Positions 41,244 through 50,717 of a stretch of 64,000 nt of DNA are shown here, piece after piece. A program made the position numbers and the translations under genes. The number at the start of each line of letters is the position of its first letter. Position 1 is the stretch's first letter. A model generated the notes under the pieces. The model saw only the letters and a program-made list of their open reading frames with translations, was not told where the DNA came from and made no database searches. Source of the DNA: DASSUW01 sp963849695 (GTDB lineage: Bacteria; Actinomycetota; Thermoleophilia; Solirubrobacterales; Solirubrobacteraceae); assembly GCA_963849695.1 (NCBI GenBank), contig CAWKIT010000016.1:1-64000 (forward strand), written 5' to 3'.

Positions 41244-43849
41244 ATGGCACGGAAGGTCATGAGGTCGGTTCTGCTGGTCGTCTTGGCGCTCGCGGCGTGG
41301 CCCGCGGCCGCGCCGGCAGCGGAGCCACCCTGGTGCGGCACACCGGAGGCGGACTACTCGGCGGACGTGCTGCCCGACGGCACGGACCCGGCCGACCCAG
41401 CGGGCAGCTTCCCGCACATCCCGCACTACGCGGTCGGCTGCACGCTCGAGGACATCGAGGACCGGAGCCGCGGCCGGATGGACGTCCGCGTGATCGGCGA
41501 GTCCTCGCTCGGCCGCGACATGTACGGCGTCGTCATCAACCGGATGCGGACGTGGCAGGAGCGGCGCGCGTACAAGAACTGGCTCAAGGTTCGCAAGGTG
41601 GCGGTCGACAGCCCGCGCACCGCGATCAGGCTGTTTCGCAGGATGGGCGACGACGTCAAGGTCCCGATCCTCGTCCAGGGCAGCATCCACGGCGACGAGT
41701 TCGAGGGCGTGGACTCGAACATGGAGGTGATCGAGAAGTACGCCACCACGCCGTACGGCAGCGATCCGCAGGTCGACGAGATCCTCAGCAACTCGATCCT
41801 CGTCTTCAACGTGATCCAGAACCCGGACGGCCGCGTCTTCGGCGTCCGCCAGAACGCCAACGGGTTCGACCTCAACCGCGACTACATGACCCAGTCGCAG
41901 CCCGAGACGCTCCACTCGATCCGGTGGATGCAGCGCTGGCTGGCGCCCGAGATGCTGGACCTGCACGGCTACACGACCCCGACGCTGATCGAGGCCACCA
42001 CCAAGCCGCACAACCCGAGCATCGAATACGACATGTGGCTGAAGTGGAACCAGCCCCGGATCGACGCCAACGAGGCCGCGCTCGACGCGATCGGCCAGGA
42101 CGTCCAGCGGCCGATCAACGACTGGTGCCCTGAGTCCACTCCCAACAACGACCGCTCGTGCGACAACGGCGTCACGCCCGGTCCCGACGTCGCCGAGGGC
42201 TGGGACGACTGGGGGCCGTTCTACGCCCCGATGTACCACCAGCACATCGGCCTCGACTCCTCCACGGTCGAGACGTGCAGCCAGGTGAATCGCCCGGCGA
42301 ACGCCTGGTGGCGCCCGTGCGGCGGCCGCGTGGGGGCCCGCAACATCCACACCACCGTCCAGGAGTCGACGTTCGAGTTCGTCGTCGACAACCGCGAGGA
42401 CATGCTCGGCGACATGCTCGAGGTCTACCGCCGCGGCGACGAGGACGCGCCGCGGCCGGAGTGCTGCCCGCCGCCGTTCGATCCCGAGTTCCACAACTGG
42501 ATGCTCGACTACCCGCAGGCGTACGTGATCCCGGTCGGCGACGGCCAGCGCAGCGACGCCGAGGCCAACCGCCTCGTCGAGTGGCTGCTGTTCAACGAGA
42601 TCGAGGTCGACGAGCTCGAGCGCGACTACCGCTTCGGCTCGCAGACCTTCGAGAAGGGCTCGTACGTCGTCTGGATGGCGCAGACGCGGCGCGGGCTCGC
42701 CGACACCGCGCTCAGCCTCGGCGTCGACATCTCGGACCGCATCCAGCGCCTCTACGCGCCGCCGGCGGCGTGGAGCCACGGCTACCTGTGGGGTGCCGAC
42801 ACGGTGACGATCCCGGACGGCGCGCGGTTCTCGCCGAGGACCGACGAGATCCGGCGGCCGAACCGGCTGAAGGGCTCGGTGCCGCGCGGGAGGGTCGAGG
42901 GCTACACGCTCCAGATCGACTCGCCGACCGCGGTCCGGGCGCTCAACGCGCTCGTGCGCGCCGGCGCCGACGTGTCGCTGGCGACGGCGGCGTTCAGCGG
43001 CGGCCCGGCGGGCACGGCGGTGTTCGGAGCCGACCGCGGCACGCGGCGGGCGATCGAGGACGCCGCGCGCGAGTTCGGCCTGGACTTCGGCCGGCTCGGC
43101 TCCGGTGCGCTGCCGACCCTCAAGCCGATCGAGCGAGTGCCGCGCATCGTGGTGATGAGCTCGTTCGGCGACCCGCCGGCAGGGAGCACGATCCAGAACC
43201 CGCGCGTCGATCAGAGCGTCTGGGTGCTGCGTCGAGCTCGGCTTCGATGTCGAGCCGACGAGCCTGTCCGCAGCTCAACAACGCCCCCACGAACCCGCTG
43301 CTGGGCTACGACATCCTGTTCAACACCAGCGGCTTCCCGGCGGCGACCAACAACCAGGGTCAGCCGATCAACGTCGTCGCTCGCCAGCGGATCCCGCAGT
43401 TCTTCGCCGCGGGCGGCGACTACATCGGCGGCCAGCTCGGCGGCGCGACGTTGCTGGCCGACGCCGGCCAGGCGCCCGGCCTGACCGGGGACAACGCCGC
43501 GGGGAACGGCCGCAGCGGCATCGTGTACTGGGACAACACCGGCGGCGCCAACAGCGTGATCACCGGCGCCATGCCCGCCCGCGACACCGCGATCGTCGAC
43601 CCGCCGACCTGGCTCACCGGCCTGCCGGCGGGCTGGAGCGTGGACGCGCGGCTGCCGTCGACCGGGTTCTTCGCAGCCGGGATGTGGCCGGCCGACCAGT
43701 GGAAGACGGCACCCGGCTCGGTGATCATCGCCCACGGTGCGAACGCGACGTCGCGGATGGTCCTGTTCGCCAACAACCCGCTGTACCGCGCCGACCCGGA
43801 GCGCGAGTGGCCGATGGTGGCCACCGCGGCCTACTGGGCGCACAACTAG
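41244..43849 (+). pseudogene. Secreted M14-type zinc carboxypeptidase, frame broken twice near 43.25 kb
   Basis: The ATG at 41244 follows GAGGGGG and opens a signal peptide (VLLVVLALAAWPAAAPAAEP). The M14 fold is visible: ILVQGSIHGDEFEGVDSNME with the His/Glu zinc ligands, NPDGRVFGVRQNANGFDLNR, and EMLDLHGYTTPTLIEATTKP. The frame runs to VDQSVWVL, then an extra T at 43232 leads into ELGFDVEPTSLS, and a second indel near 43270 leads to LNNAPTNPLLGYDILFNTSG and the rest, ending WPMVATAAYWAHN. The joined length would be about 867 aa. Everything on both sides is intact, so sequence error and recent frameshift are equally possible. Confidence 0.78.
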
Positions 43850-43860
43850 GCATTCGTGCG

Positions 43861-43888
43861 GCGCCGGCCCCGTCCGCGGGGCCGGCGC
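43861..43888. terminator. Hairpin between convergent peptidase and ADH genes
   Basis: An 11-bp perfect stem (GCGCCGGCCCC at 43861-43871 and its complement at 43878-43888) lies between the two stop codons. No T-run. Confidence 0.55.
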
Positions 43889-43937
43889 TCACGGCCAAGG
43901 CGACGAAGAACCCCGCCGGCCGCGGCGAGGACGCGCC

Positions 43938-44972
43938 TCACGGCTGGATGACGGTCACCCCCCGCTGCGCGAAGTCACCCATCGCCGCCAGCTCCGCGCC
44001 CGCCTCCTCGAGGCCGATCGTGCGCCCGATCAGGCGCGCCGGCTCGACGGCGCCCGACGCGATCAGGCGCAGCAGCGCGTCGTAGCGGCCGACCGCCATC
44101 CCGTGCACGCCGCGCAGCTCGAGCTCGTAGCCGATCACGCGGTCGATCGGGAGCGCGGCGTTGCGGTCGTCCTCCAGCATCAGCCCGACCTGCACGTGGC
44201 GGCCGCGCTTGCGCAGGCCGAGGATCGAGGCGCGGCAGGTCGCCAGGCTGCCGAGCGCGTCGAGCGAGACGTGGGCGCCGCCGCCGGTCAGCTCGACCAC
44301 CGCCCCCGCCGGGTCGCCGGCGCGCGCATCGACGGTCTCGGCCGCGCCCAGCGAGCGCGCGAGCGACAGCGTGTCGGGGTCGACGTCGACCGCCACCACG
44401 GCCGCGCCGAGCGCCGAGGCGATCATCACCGCCGACAGGCCGACGCCGCCGCAGCCGTGCACGGCGACCCAGTCGCCCGCCGCGACGCGGCCGTGCTCGG
44501 TCACGGCCGCGAAGGCGGTCATGAACCGGCAGCCCAGGCTCGCGGCCTCGACGAACCCGAGCGACTCGGGCAGCCGCACGAGGTTCAGATCCGCCCGCGG
44601 GAGCGCGACGAGCTCGGCGAACGAGCCCCAGGCCGTGAAGCCCGGCTGGAAGTCGACGTCGCAGATCTGCGTCCAGCCCTGGCGGCACGGCTCGCAGCGC
44701 CCGCAGCCGCAGCAGAACGGCACCGTGACGCGGTCGCCGACCGCGAAGGCGCGCACCTCCGGGCCGGCAGCCGCCACCACGCCCGCCAGCTCGTGGCCGG
44801 GCACGTGCGGGAGCGAGATCGCCGGGTCGTGGCCCATCCAGCCGTGCCAGTCGCTGCGGCAGACGCCGGTCGCCGTCACGGAGACGACCACGCCGTCGGC
44901 GGGCGGCTCGGGGTCCGGCACCGTCTCGAGGCGCAGCGGAGCGCCGAATGAGCGCATGACGGCCGCTCTCAT
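43938..44972 (-). CDS. Zinc-dependent alcohol dehydrogenase
   Basis: The 344-aa protein starts MRAAVMRSFGAPLRLETVPD. It has the catalytic zinc motif region TGVCRSDWHGWMGHDP, GHELAGVVAAAG, the structural zinc cysteines CCGCGRCEPCRQGWTQIC, and the NAD-binding VHGCGGVGLSAVMIASALGA. It is a medium-chain reductase; the substrate is not fixed. It is divergent from the FUSC-like gene with about 75 bp between starts. Confidence 0.92.
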   Translation of the reverse strand: MRAAVMRSFGAPLRLETVPDPEPPADGVVVSVTATGVCRSDWHGWMGHDPAISLPHVPGHELAGVVAAAGPEVRAFAVGDRVTVPFCCGCGRCEPCRQGWTQICDVDFQPGFTAWGSFAELVALPRADLNLVRLPESLGFVEAASLGCRFMTAFAAVTEHGRVAAGDWVAVHGCGGVGLSAVMIASALGAAVVAVDVDPDTLSLARSLGAAETVDARAGDPAGAVVELTGGGAHVSLDALGSLATCRASILGLRKRGRHVQVGLMLEDDRNAALPIDRVIGYELELRGVHGMAVGRYDALLRLIASGAVEPARLIGRTIGLEEAGAELAAMGDFAQRGVTVIQP

Positions 44973-45046
44973 GGGACTGTGAGATGGGTCACGGCAACCA
45001 CCGGGCCATGTGAAACCGGACGGGACATGCTGACTATCAATAGGTG

Positions 45047-46174
45047 ATGATCCGTCCGTCCACAGCCTTCGCGCGTGCCGGCGGCGCCGTGACCATGGCG
45101 CGGCTGCGCCTGCGCGGCAACATGCTGCCGATCGTTCAGAACGCGATCGCGGCCGTCGCCGCGTGGTCGCTGGCGGTCGCGCTGCTGCCCGACCCGCGGC
45201 CCGCGTTCGCGGCGATCGCGGCCGTGATCGCCGTCGGCGTCACCACCGGCGAGCGCACCGGCCGCGCGCTCCAGCTCGTCGGCGGCGTGATCCTCGGCAT
45301 CACCGTCGCCTCGCTGCTGATCTCGGTGATCGGCACCGGCGCCTGGCAGATCGGGGTCCTGGTCGTGCTCGCGATGGCGACCGCGACGGCGGTCGGCGGC
45401 GGCGAGTTGCTGGTCGTCGAGTCCGCCGTGTCGGCGGTCCTGCTCGTCGCGCTCGACCCCGGCAGCGCCGACGGGTTCACCGTGGACCGGATCCTCGAGG
45501 GCGCGATCGGCGGCGCCGTCGCGCTCGCGGTCAGCTCGTTCCTGTTCCCGCCCGACCCGGCGCTGGCCCCCGGCCGCGCCGCCCAGACGATGTTCGTCGA
45601 GCTCGGCCGCGCGCTCGAGCGGATCGCGCATGCGCTCGAGGCCCGCGACCCCGGCTCCGCCGAGCGCGCGCTGGTCGACGCGCGCGCGATCGACGACCTG
45701 ATCCGCTCGGTCGCGGAGGAGGTCACCACCGGCCGCGACACCGCGCGGTACACACCGCCGCGGCGCTCCTCGCGCGTCGTGCTCGAACGCTTCGCCCGCA
45801 GCCTCCCACAGGTCGACTATGCCGTCCGCAACACGCGCGTGCTCGCCCGCCACGTGGTCAGTCTCCTGCGCGACGACGAGCACGTGCCGGACGCTCTGCC
45901 GGCCGCCGTGCGCGACCTCTCGAACGCCGTGTGGGAGCTGGCCGCCTCATACGACGCGCCCTCGCACTCCGAGCGCGCCCGCCGCCTGGCTGTCCAGGCC
46001 GCCGTCGGAGCCGGCGCGATCCCGGAGACGAGCAGCGACCTCGTGCTGGTCCGCGGCCAGATCCGCTCGGCCGCGGCCGATCTCGTGCGCGCCGCCGAGC
46101 TGATCGCCGACGACCGCACGGCGCCCGACGAGCGGCCCACCGAAGAGCTGCTGGCCCACCCGACGGTCGCGTAG
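45047..46174 (+). CDS. FUSC-like / aromatic acid exporter family membrane protein
   Basis: The ATG at 45047 (or the GTG one codon upstream) opens a 375-aa protein. About six hydrophobic segments in residues 25-170 (VQNAIAAVAAWSLAVALLPD, LVGGVILGITVASLLISVIG, GAIGGAVALAVSSFLFPPDP) form a half-size FUSC domain. A long cytoplasmic helical region follows (FVELGRALERIAHALEARDP to the end). Related proteins export aromatic acids or fusaric acid; here function is inferred from fold only. Confidence 0.8.
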   Translation: MIRPSTAFARAGGAVTMARLRLRGNMLPIVQNAIAAVAAWSLAVALLPDPRPAFAAIAAVIAVGVTTGERTGRALQLVGGVILGITVASLLISVIGTGAWQIGVLVVLAMATATAVGGGELLVVESAVSAVLLVALDPGSADGFTVDRILEGAIGGAVALAVSSFLFPPDPALAPGRAAQTMFVELGRALERIAHALEARDPGSAERALVDARAIDDLIRSVAEEVTTGRDTARYTPPRRSSRVVLERFARSLPQVDYAVRNTRVLARHVVSLLRDDEHVPDALPAAVRDLSNAVWELAASYDAPSHSERARRLAVQAAVGAGAIPETSSDLVLVRGQIRSAAADLVRAAELIADDRTAPDERPTEELLAHPTVA

Positions 46175-46236
46175 ACGTAACCGCCTCACCGGCGAGTGCG
46201 TGAGGAGCCTCCCTTGCGCGTCTAGGATCCGCGCCG

Positions 46237-47124
46237 ATGGTGTTGGTCGCGGAACCCGCCCGACCTCCGCTGCGCCTGGCCACCTGGCACGCGGGCGACG
46301 GCGACCGGGTGCGGATCACGCCGCTGTACCGCAGCCCGCTCGTCTCGATGGGGACGTTCTGGTGCGCGCCCGACGACGTCCGCTGGTCGCTCGAGAACTT
46401 CGTCGGCGAGGTCGCCCACATCGTGTTCCCGACCATGCCGGTGTGGATCGGCACCCAGAGTCACGAGCTCGGGCTCGCAGGCCCCAACCACGCGGTGTTC
46501 TTCAACGCCGGCGACGTGTTCCGCCGCCGCCGCTTCCACGACCACGGCGACCGCAACGACTTCATCGTCGTCGGCCAGGACACGCTCGACGAGTGGGTGC
46601 ACGAGGCGCGCTTCCCCGGCCTGCTCGGCAAGCTGCCGCCGCGCCCGTACCTGACCGTCCGGGCGATCGCCCGCGCGCTCGCCAACGGCGGTGACGGGCT
46701 GCTGGTGGAGGAGGCGCTGCTGCGGCTCGGCCACGCCACCGTGGCCGGCGCCTTCCGGCCCGAGCAGTGGGCGTCGCGCCGCCGACGGCGTCCACCGCCC
46801 CTCGTCGAGGACGCCAAGGCGGTGCTGTGCGCGCGCTTCACCGAGCACCTCACGCTCGAGGAGCTCGGCCGCGCCGTCAACGTGTCGCCCTTCCACCTCG
46901 CCCGCTCGTTCCGGCGCCACACCGGCTTCACGCTCCACGAGTACCGCGTCAACCTGCGCCTGAAGGCGGCGCTGGAGCGGCTCGCGGCGGGCGACGAGGA
47001 CGTCGCCGTGATCGCCCGCGCCGTCGGCTTCTCGAGCCACAGCCACCTGACCGCGACGTTCCACCGCGCGTTCGGCATCCCGCCGTCGTGCGTCCGCAAG
47101 CGCTCGCTGCCGCCGTACGCCTAG
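46237..47124 (+). CDS. AraC family transcriptional regulator
   Basis: The 295-aa protein has a cupin-like N-terminal domain (FWCAPDDVRWSLENFVGEVA; NHAVFFNAGDVFRRRRFHD). The C-terminal double helix-turn-helix of AraC is plain (HLTLEELGRAVNVSPFHLAR, SFRRHTGFTLHEYRVNLRLK and IARAVGFSSHSHLTATFHRA). The inducer is unknown. It precedes the glutamate-cysteine ligase family gene by 10 bp, probably in the same transcript. Confidence 0.92.
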   Translation: MVLVAEPARPPLRLATWHAGDGDRVRITPLYRSPLVSMGTFWCAPDDVRWSLENFVGEVAHIVFPTMPVWIGTQSHELGLAGPNHAVFFNAGDVFRRRRFHDHGDRNDFIVVGQDTLDEWVHEARFPGLLGKLPPRPYLTVRAIARALANGGDGLLVEEALLRLGHATVAGAFRPEQWASRRRRRPPPLVEDAKAVLCARFTEHLTLEELGRAVNVSPFHLARSFRRHTGFTLHEYRVNLRLKAALERLAAGDEDVAVIARAVGFSSHSHLTATFHRAFGIPPSCVRKRSLPPYA

Positions 47125-47134
47125 ACTTCGCCTC

Positions 47135-48607
47135 GTGGGAGACGAGGTTGCCGCCACCGTCTTCACCGGCGAGGACCGCAAGCGCTACCGCGAGAAGGTC
47201 AAGCGCTGCCTCGACGTGTTCGCGCGCATGCTGGCGGAGGCGCGCTTCGACGCCGATCGCCGCTCGATCGGGCTCGAGATCGAGCTGAACATCACCGAGG
47301 AGACCGGCGACCCCGCGCTGGCGAACCAGCACGTGCTGGACATGATCGCCGACTCCGCGTGGCAGACCGAGCTCGCCCAGTTCAACATCGAGATCAACAT
47401 CCCGCCGCACACCCTCGAAGGCAGCGTGCTCAGCGATCTCGAGACCGAAGTGCGGGCGAGCCTCAACCATGCCGAGGAGGGCGCGCAGAAGGCGCACACC
47501 CGGCTGCTCATGGTGGGCATCATGGCGACGCTCAGCGAGGCGCTGCTCAACGGCTCGGTGCTCACCGCCAACCCACGCTACGCGCTGCTCAACGAGCAGA
47601 TCTTCGCCGCCCGCGGGGAGGACCTGCACCTGGCGATCGACGGCGTCGAGCGCCTGTCGGTCTACGCCGACACGATCGCGCCCGAGGCCGCCTGCACGAG
47701 CGTGCAGCTGCACCAGCTCGTCGACCCCACCGTCTTCGCCCGCCACTGGAACGCCGCCCAGTGCATCGCCGGCATCCAGCTCGCCGTGGGCGCCAACTCG
47801 CCGTTCTTCTTCGGGCGCGAGCTGTGGCGCGAGTCCCGGATCGCCGTGTTCGAGCAGACGACCGATACCCGCTCGGAGGAGCTCAAGGCTCAGGGCGTGC
47901 GCCCGCGCGTGTGGTTCGGCGAGCGCTGGATCACGTCGATCTTCGACCTGTTCGAGGAGAACGTCCGCTTCTTCACGTCGCTGCTGCCGGTCTGTGAGCA
48001 GGAGGACCCGGTCGAGGTGATCGAGCGCGGCGACACCCCGCGGCTGCAGGAGCTGCGCCTGCACAACGGCACGATCTACCGCTGGAACCGGCCGATCTAC
48101 GACGTCGTGCGCGGCCGGCCGCACCTGCGCGTCGAGAACCGGGTGCTTCCGGCGGGGCCGACCGTCGTCGACACGATCGCGAACGCGGCGCTCTACTACG
48201 GCCTCGTCCGCGTGCTGGCCGACGACGACCGCCCGCTGTGGACGCAGATGTCGTTCTCCGCCGCCGAGGACAACTTCCATGCGGGCGCGCGCGACGGGAT
48301 CGACGCCCGCGTCTACTGGCCGCATGTGGGCCAGGTGCCGGCCGCCGAGCTCGTGCTGCGCAAGCTGCTGCCGATGGCGCACGACGGTCTCGAGCGGTGG
48401 GGGATCGACGCCGCCGACCGCGACCGCCTGCTCGGGATCATCGAGCGCCGGTGCGTCGAGGGACGCAACGGCGCCTCGTGGCAGGCGGCGACCTTCCACC
48501 GCCTGTACGAGCGGCTCGACCGCGCCGACGCGCTGCGCGAGATGACCGTGCGCTATCGCGAGCTGATGCACACGAACGAGCCCGTCCACACCTGGCCGCT
48601 CGACTGA
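47135..48607 (+). CDS. Glutamate-cysteine ligase family (GCS2-like) protein
   Basis: A GTG at 47135 opens a 490-aa protein. The N-terminal ATP-grasp-like core begins SIGLEIELNITEETGDPALA and QTELAQFNIEINIPPHTLEG, matching the GCS2 family pattern. Later segments include YNRWNR-like IYRWNRPIYDVVRGRPHLRV and VENRVLPAGPTVVDTIANAA. Family members ligate an amino group to the gamma-carboxyl of glutamate; in Actinobacteria several paralogues have unknown substrates. Confidence 0.72.
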   Translation: MGDEVAATVFTGEDRKRYREKVKRCLDVFARMLAEARFDADRRSIGLEIELNITEETGDPALANQHVLDMIADSAWQTELAQFNIEINIPPHTLEGSVLSDLETEVRASLNHAEEGAQKAHTRLLMVGIMATLSEALLNGSVLTANPRYALLNEQIFAARGEDLHLAIDGVERLSVYADTIAPEAACTSVQLHQLVDPTVFARHWNAAQCIAGIQLAVGANSPFFFGRELWRESRIAVFEQTTDTRSEELKAQGVRPRVWFGERWITSIFDLFEENVRFFTSLLPVCEQEDPVEVIERGDTPRLQELRLHNGTIYRWNRPIYDVVRGRPHLRVENRVLPAGPTVVDTIANAALYYGLVRVLADDDRPLWTQMSFSAAEDNFHAGARDGIDARVYWPHVGQVPAAELVLRKLLPMAHDGLERWGIDAADRDRLLGIIERRCVEGRNGASWQAATFHRLYERLDRADALREMTVRYRELMHTNEPVHTWPLD

Positions 48608-49602
48608 CAGTCCTGGCCGTCCTCCTCCTGCTCGCGGGCTGCGGCGAGGAGGAGCGCGAGCAGCGGCCGGCGCCCGACGGCATGCGCGTCGAGGTCGTCG
48701 CCGAGGGCTTCGAGGTGCCGTGGGAGATCGCGTGGCTCCCCGACGGGCGCGCGCTGATCACCGAGCGGCCGGGGCGGATCCGGATGCTCGACGGCACGCT
48801 CGTCGCCGAGGTCCCGGTGAGCGCGCTCGGCGAGGGCGGCCTGATGGGGCTGGCGCTCGACCCCGAGTTCGAGACGCCGGCCGTTCGTGTACCTGTACTT
48901 CACGACCGACGCGAGGGCCTCCAGCTCGAGCGCTGGCGGTTCGAGGACGACCGGCTGACGCGCGAGGCGAGCCTGATCGACGGCGTGATCGAGGCAGGCG
49001 CGATCCACGACTCGGGCCGGATCGCGTTCGGCCCCGACCGCGCTCTCTACGTCGCCACCGGCGACGCCGGCAACCCGGAGCTCGCCCAGGATCCCGGCTC
49101 GCTGAACGGCAAGTACCTGCGGCTGACCGACTACCGCGGCGGGCCGGCGGAGCCGGAGATCGTCTCGCTCGGGCACCGCAACCCGCAGGGCTTCGACTGG
49201 CAGCCCGACACGGAGCGGCTGTTCTCGACCGAGCACGGCCCGTCCGGCGACGACGAGATCAACGAGATCGTCGAAGGAGAGAACTACGGCTGGCCGGCGG
49301 TCACCGGCGAGGATCACGGCGACTTCGAGGCGCCGCTGAAGGTCTACGACCCCTCGGTGGCGCCGTCGGGCGCGACGTTCTGGCGCGGGGAGTTCTGGTT
49401 CGCGACGCTGCGCGGCGAGTCGCTGCGGCGCGTGGAGCTCGACGGCGGCTCCGAGCAGGTGCTGCTGGAGGGCGAGTACGGGCGGCTGCGCACGGTGCGC
49501 GTGGGACCGGACGACGCGCTCTACGTGCTCACCAGCAACCGCGACGGGCGCGGCTCTCCCGCAGAGAGCGACGACCGGGTTCTACGGCTGACCGCGCCGT
49601 AG
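48604..49602 (+). CDS. PQQ-dependent sugar dehydrogenase-like lipoprotein, CTG start, 12-residue frame excursion
   Basis: No ATG, GTG or TTG lies upstream in frame. CTG at 48604 (overlapping the preceding TGA as CTGA) or CTG at 48592 are the only starts that keep the lipobox LTVLAVLLLLAGCGEEE. The 332-aa protein is a six-bladed propeller of the glucose/sorbosone dehydrogenase type: WLPDGRALITERPGRIRML, AFGPDRALYVATGDAGNPEL and GENYGWPAVTGEDHG. Between about 48877 and 48913 the frame reads PAVRVPVLHDRR, but a +1 reading gives PFVYLYFTTDA, the conserved strand. So a +1 and a -1 indel cancel. Confidence 0.82.
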   Translation: MTVLAVLLLLAGCGEEEREQRPAPDGMRVEVVAEGFEVPWEIAWLPDGRALITERPGRIRMLDGTLVAEVPVSALGEGGLMGLALDPEFETPAVRVPVLHDRREGLQLERWRFEDDRLTREASLIDGVIEAGAIHDSGRIAFGPDRALYVATGDAGNPELAQDPGSLNGKYLRLTDYRGGPAEPEIVSLGHRNPQGFDWQPDTERLFSTEHGPSGDDEINEIVEGENYGWPAVTGEDHGDFEAPLKVYDPSVAPSGATFWRGEFWFATLRGESLRRVELDGGSEQVLLEGEYGRLRTVRVGPDDALYVLTSNRDGRGSPAESDDRVLRLTAP

Positions 49603-49619
49603 GGAATGATGTCGGCAGG

Positions 49620-50717
49620 ATGAGCGAGCCAACCGTCGCGGTCGACGCGCTCGAGACGTTCGTGGAGCTGCTCGCGGGCGCGGACGTGGACAGCCAGACC
49701 GACGACTTCTATAGCCGCCTGTGCGAGGCCACCTGCCGCGTGGCGTCGATGGACCGCGCGGTGATCTTCCGCTACGACGACGCGCGGCGGCGCGTGCACG
49801 CGGCAGGCGCCTACGGGATCGACCTCAACGTGTTCGAGAACGCGCACCTGACCGTCGAGTCCGCCCCGATCGCGCGGCAGGCGCTCGAGGAGGACCGCGT
49901 GATCGAGGTGCGCGACGACGACACGCCGGAGGTGCCGGAGGAGTACCGCGACCTGCTGCGCGAGGCGACGCTGGTGTGCACGCCGATGTCGGCGGCGGGG
50001 CGGTGGCTGGGCGTGATCCTGTCCGATCGCGGCGCCGGCTCGAAGGCCTTGAGCGACAGCGAGCGGCAGGCGCTGTGGGCGCTCGGCAAGACCGCCGCGC
50101 TCGCCACGCACGCGCGCCTGGCCACCAACCAGCACGCGCGGGCGCGGATGCTGCAGGAGCGGATCGACCTCGCGCGCGAGGTGCACGAGGGCGTGATCCA
50201 GCGCCTGTTCGGGGTCCAGCTCGTGTTCTCCAGCCAGGCCGAGCTGTCGGACGAGGCCCGCCAGCGGATCGCGGCCGAGCTCCAGGCCGCGCTGTTCGAC
50301 CTTCGCCGCGCTCTGCAGCGTCCGCTCGGCCGGGTCGCTCCCGAGACGCACACGACGCTGCTCGAGGAGATCGGCCGCCTGCGGCGCGAGCACCGCGACC
50401 TCGCGATCCGGCTCACGCCCGGCTCCGAGCACGTGCGGGTGCCGCCGCGGCTCGAGCCGCTCGCGCAGTCGGTGCTCGCCGAGGCGGTGCGCAACGCGCA
50501 CAAGCATGCGCAGCCCTCGCGAGTGGAGGTGACGCTCGACCGCACCGACGGGACACTCACTCTGGAGGTGGCGAACGACGGCGTGTCGGGGCGGCCGAAG
50601 TCGACCGGGATGGGGCTGCGGCTGGCCGCGCTGGAGGCGCTGCAGGTGGGCGGGATCGTGGAGTTCGGAGAGCGCGAGCCGGGGACGTGGCGAGTGCGAC
50701 TGGCGGTGCCGCTCTGA
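49620..50717 (+). CDS. GAF-domain histidine kinase (NarX-like)
   Basis: The 365-aa protein starts MSEPTVAVDALETFVELLAG. A GAF sensor domain spans residues about 20-170 (AVIFRYDDARRRVHAAGAYG; VCTPMSAAGRWLGVILSDRG). The HisKA_3-type helix carries the phospho-acceptor His in DLAREVHEGVIQRLFGVQLV. The ATPase domain has LAEAVRNAHKHAQPSRVEVT and GMGLRLAALEAL. It is cytoplasmic. It is directly followed by a NarL-type response regulator with which it should form a two-component pair. Confidence 0.92.
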   Translation: MSEPTVAVDALETFVELLAGADVDSQTDDFYSRLCEATCRVASMDRAVIFRYDDARRRVHAAGAYGIDLNVFENAHLTVESAPIARQALEEDRVIEVRDDDTPEVPEEYRDLLREATLVCTPMSAAGRWLGVILSDRGAGSKALSDSERQALWALGKTAALATHARLATNQHARARMLQERIDLAREVHEGVIQRLFGVQLVFSSQAELSDEARQRIAAELQAALFDLRRALQRPLGRVAPETHTTLLEEIGRLRREHRDLAIRLTPGSEHVRVPPRLEPLAQSVLAEAVRNAHKHAQPSRVEVTLDRTDGTLTLEVANDGVSGRPKSTGMGLRLAALEALQVGGIVEFGEREPGTWRVRLAVPL

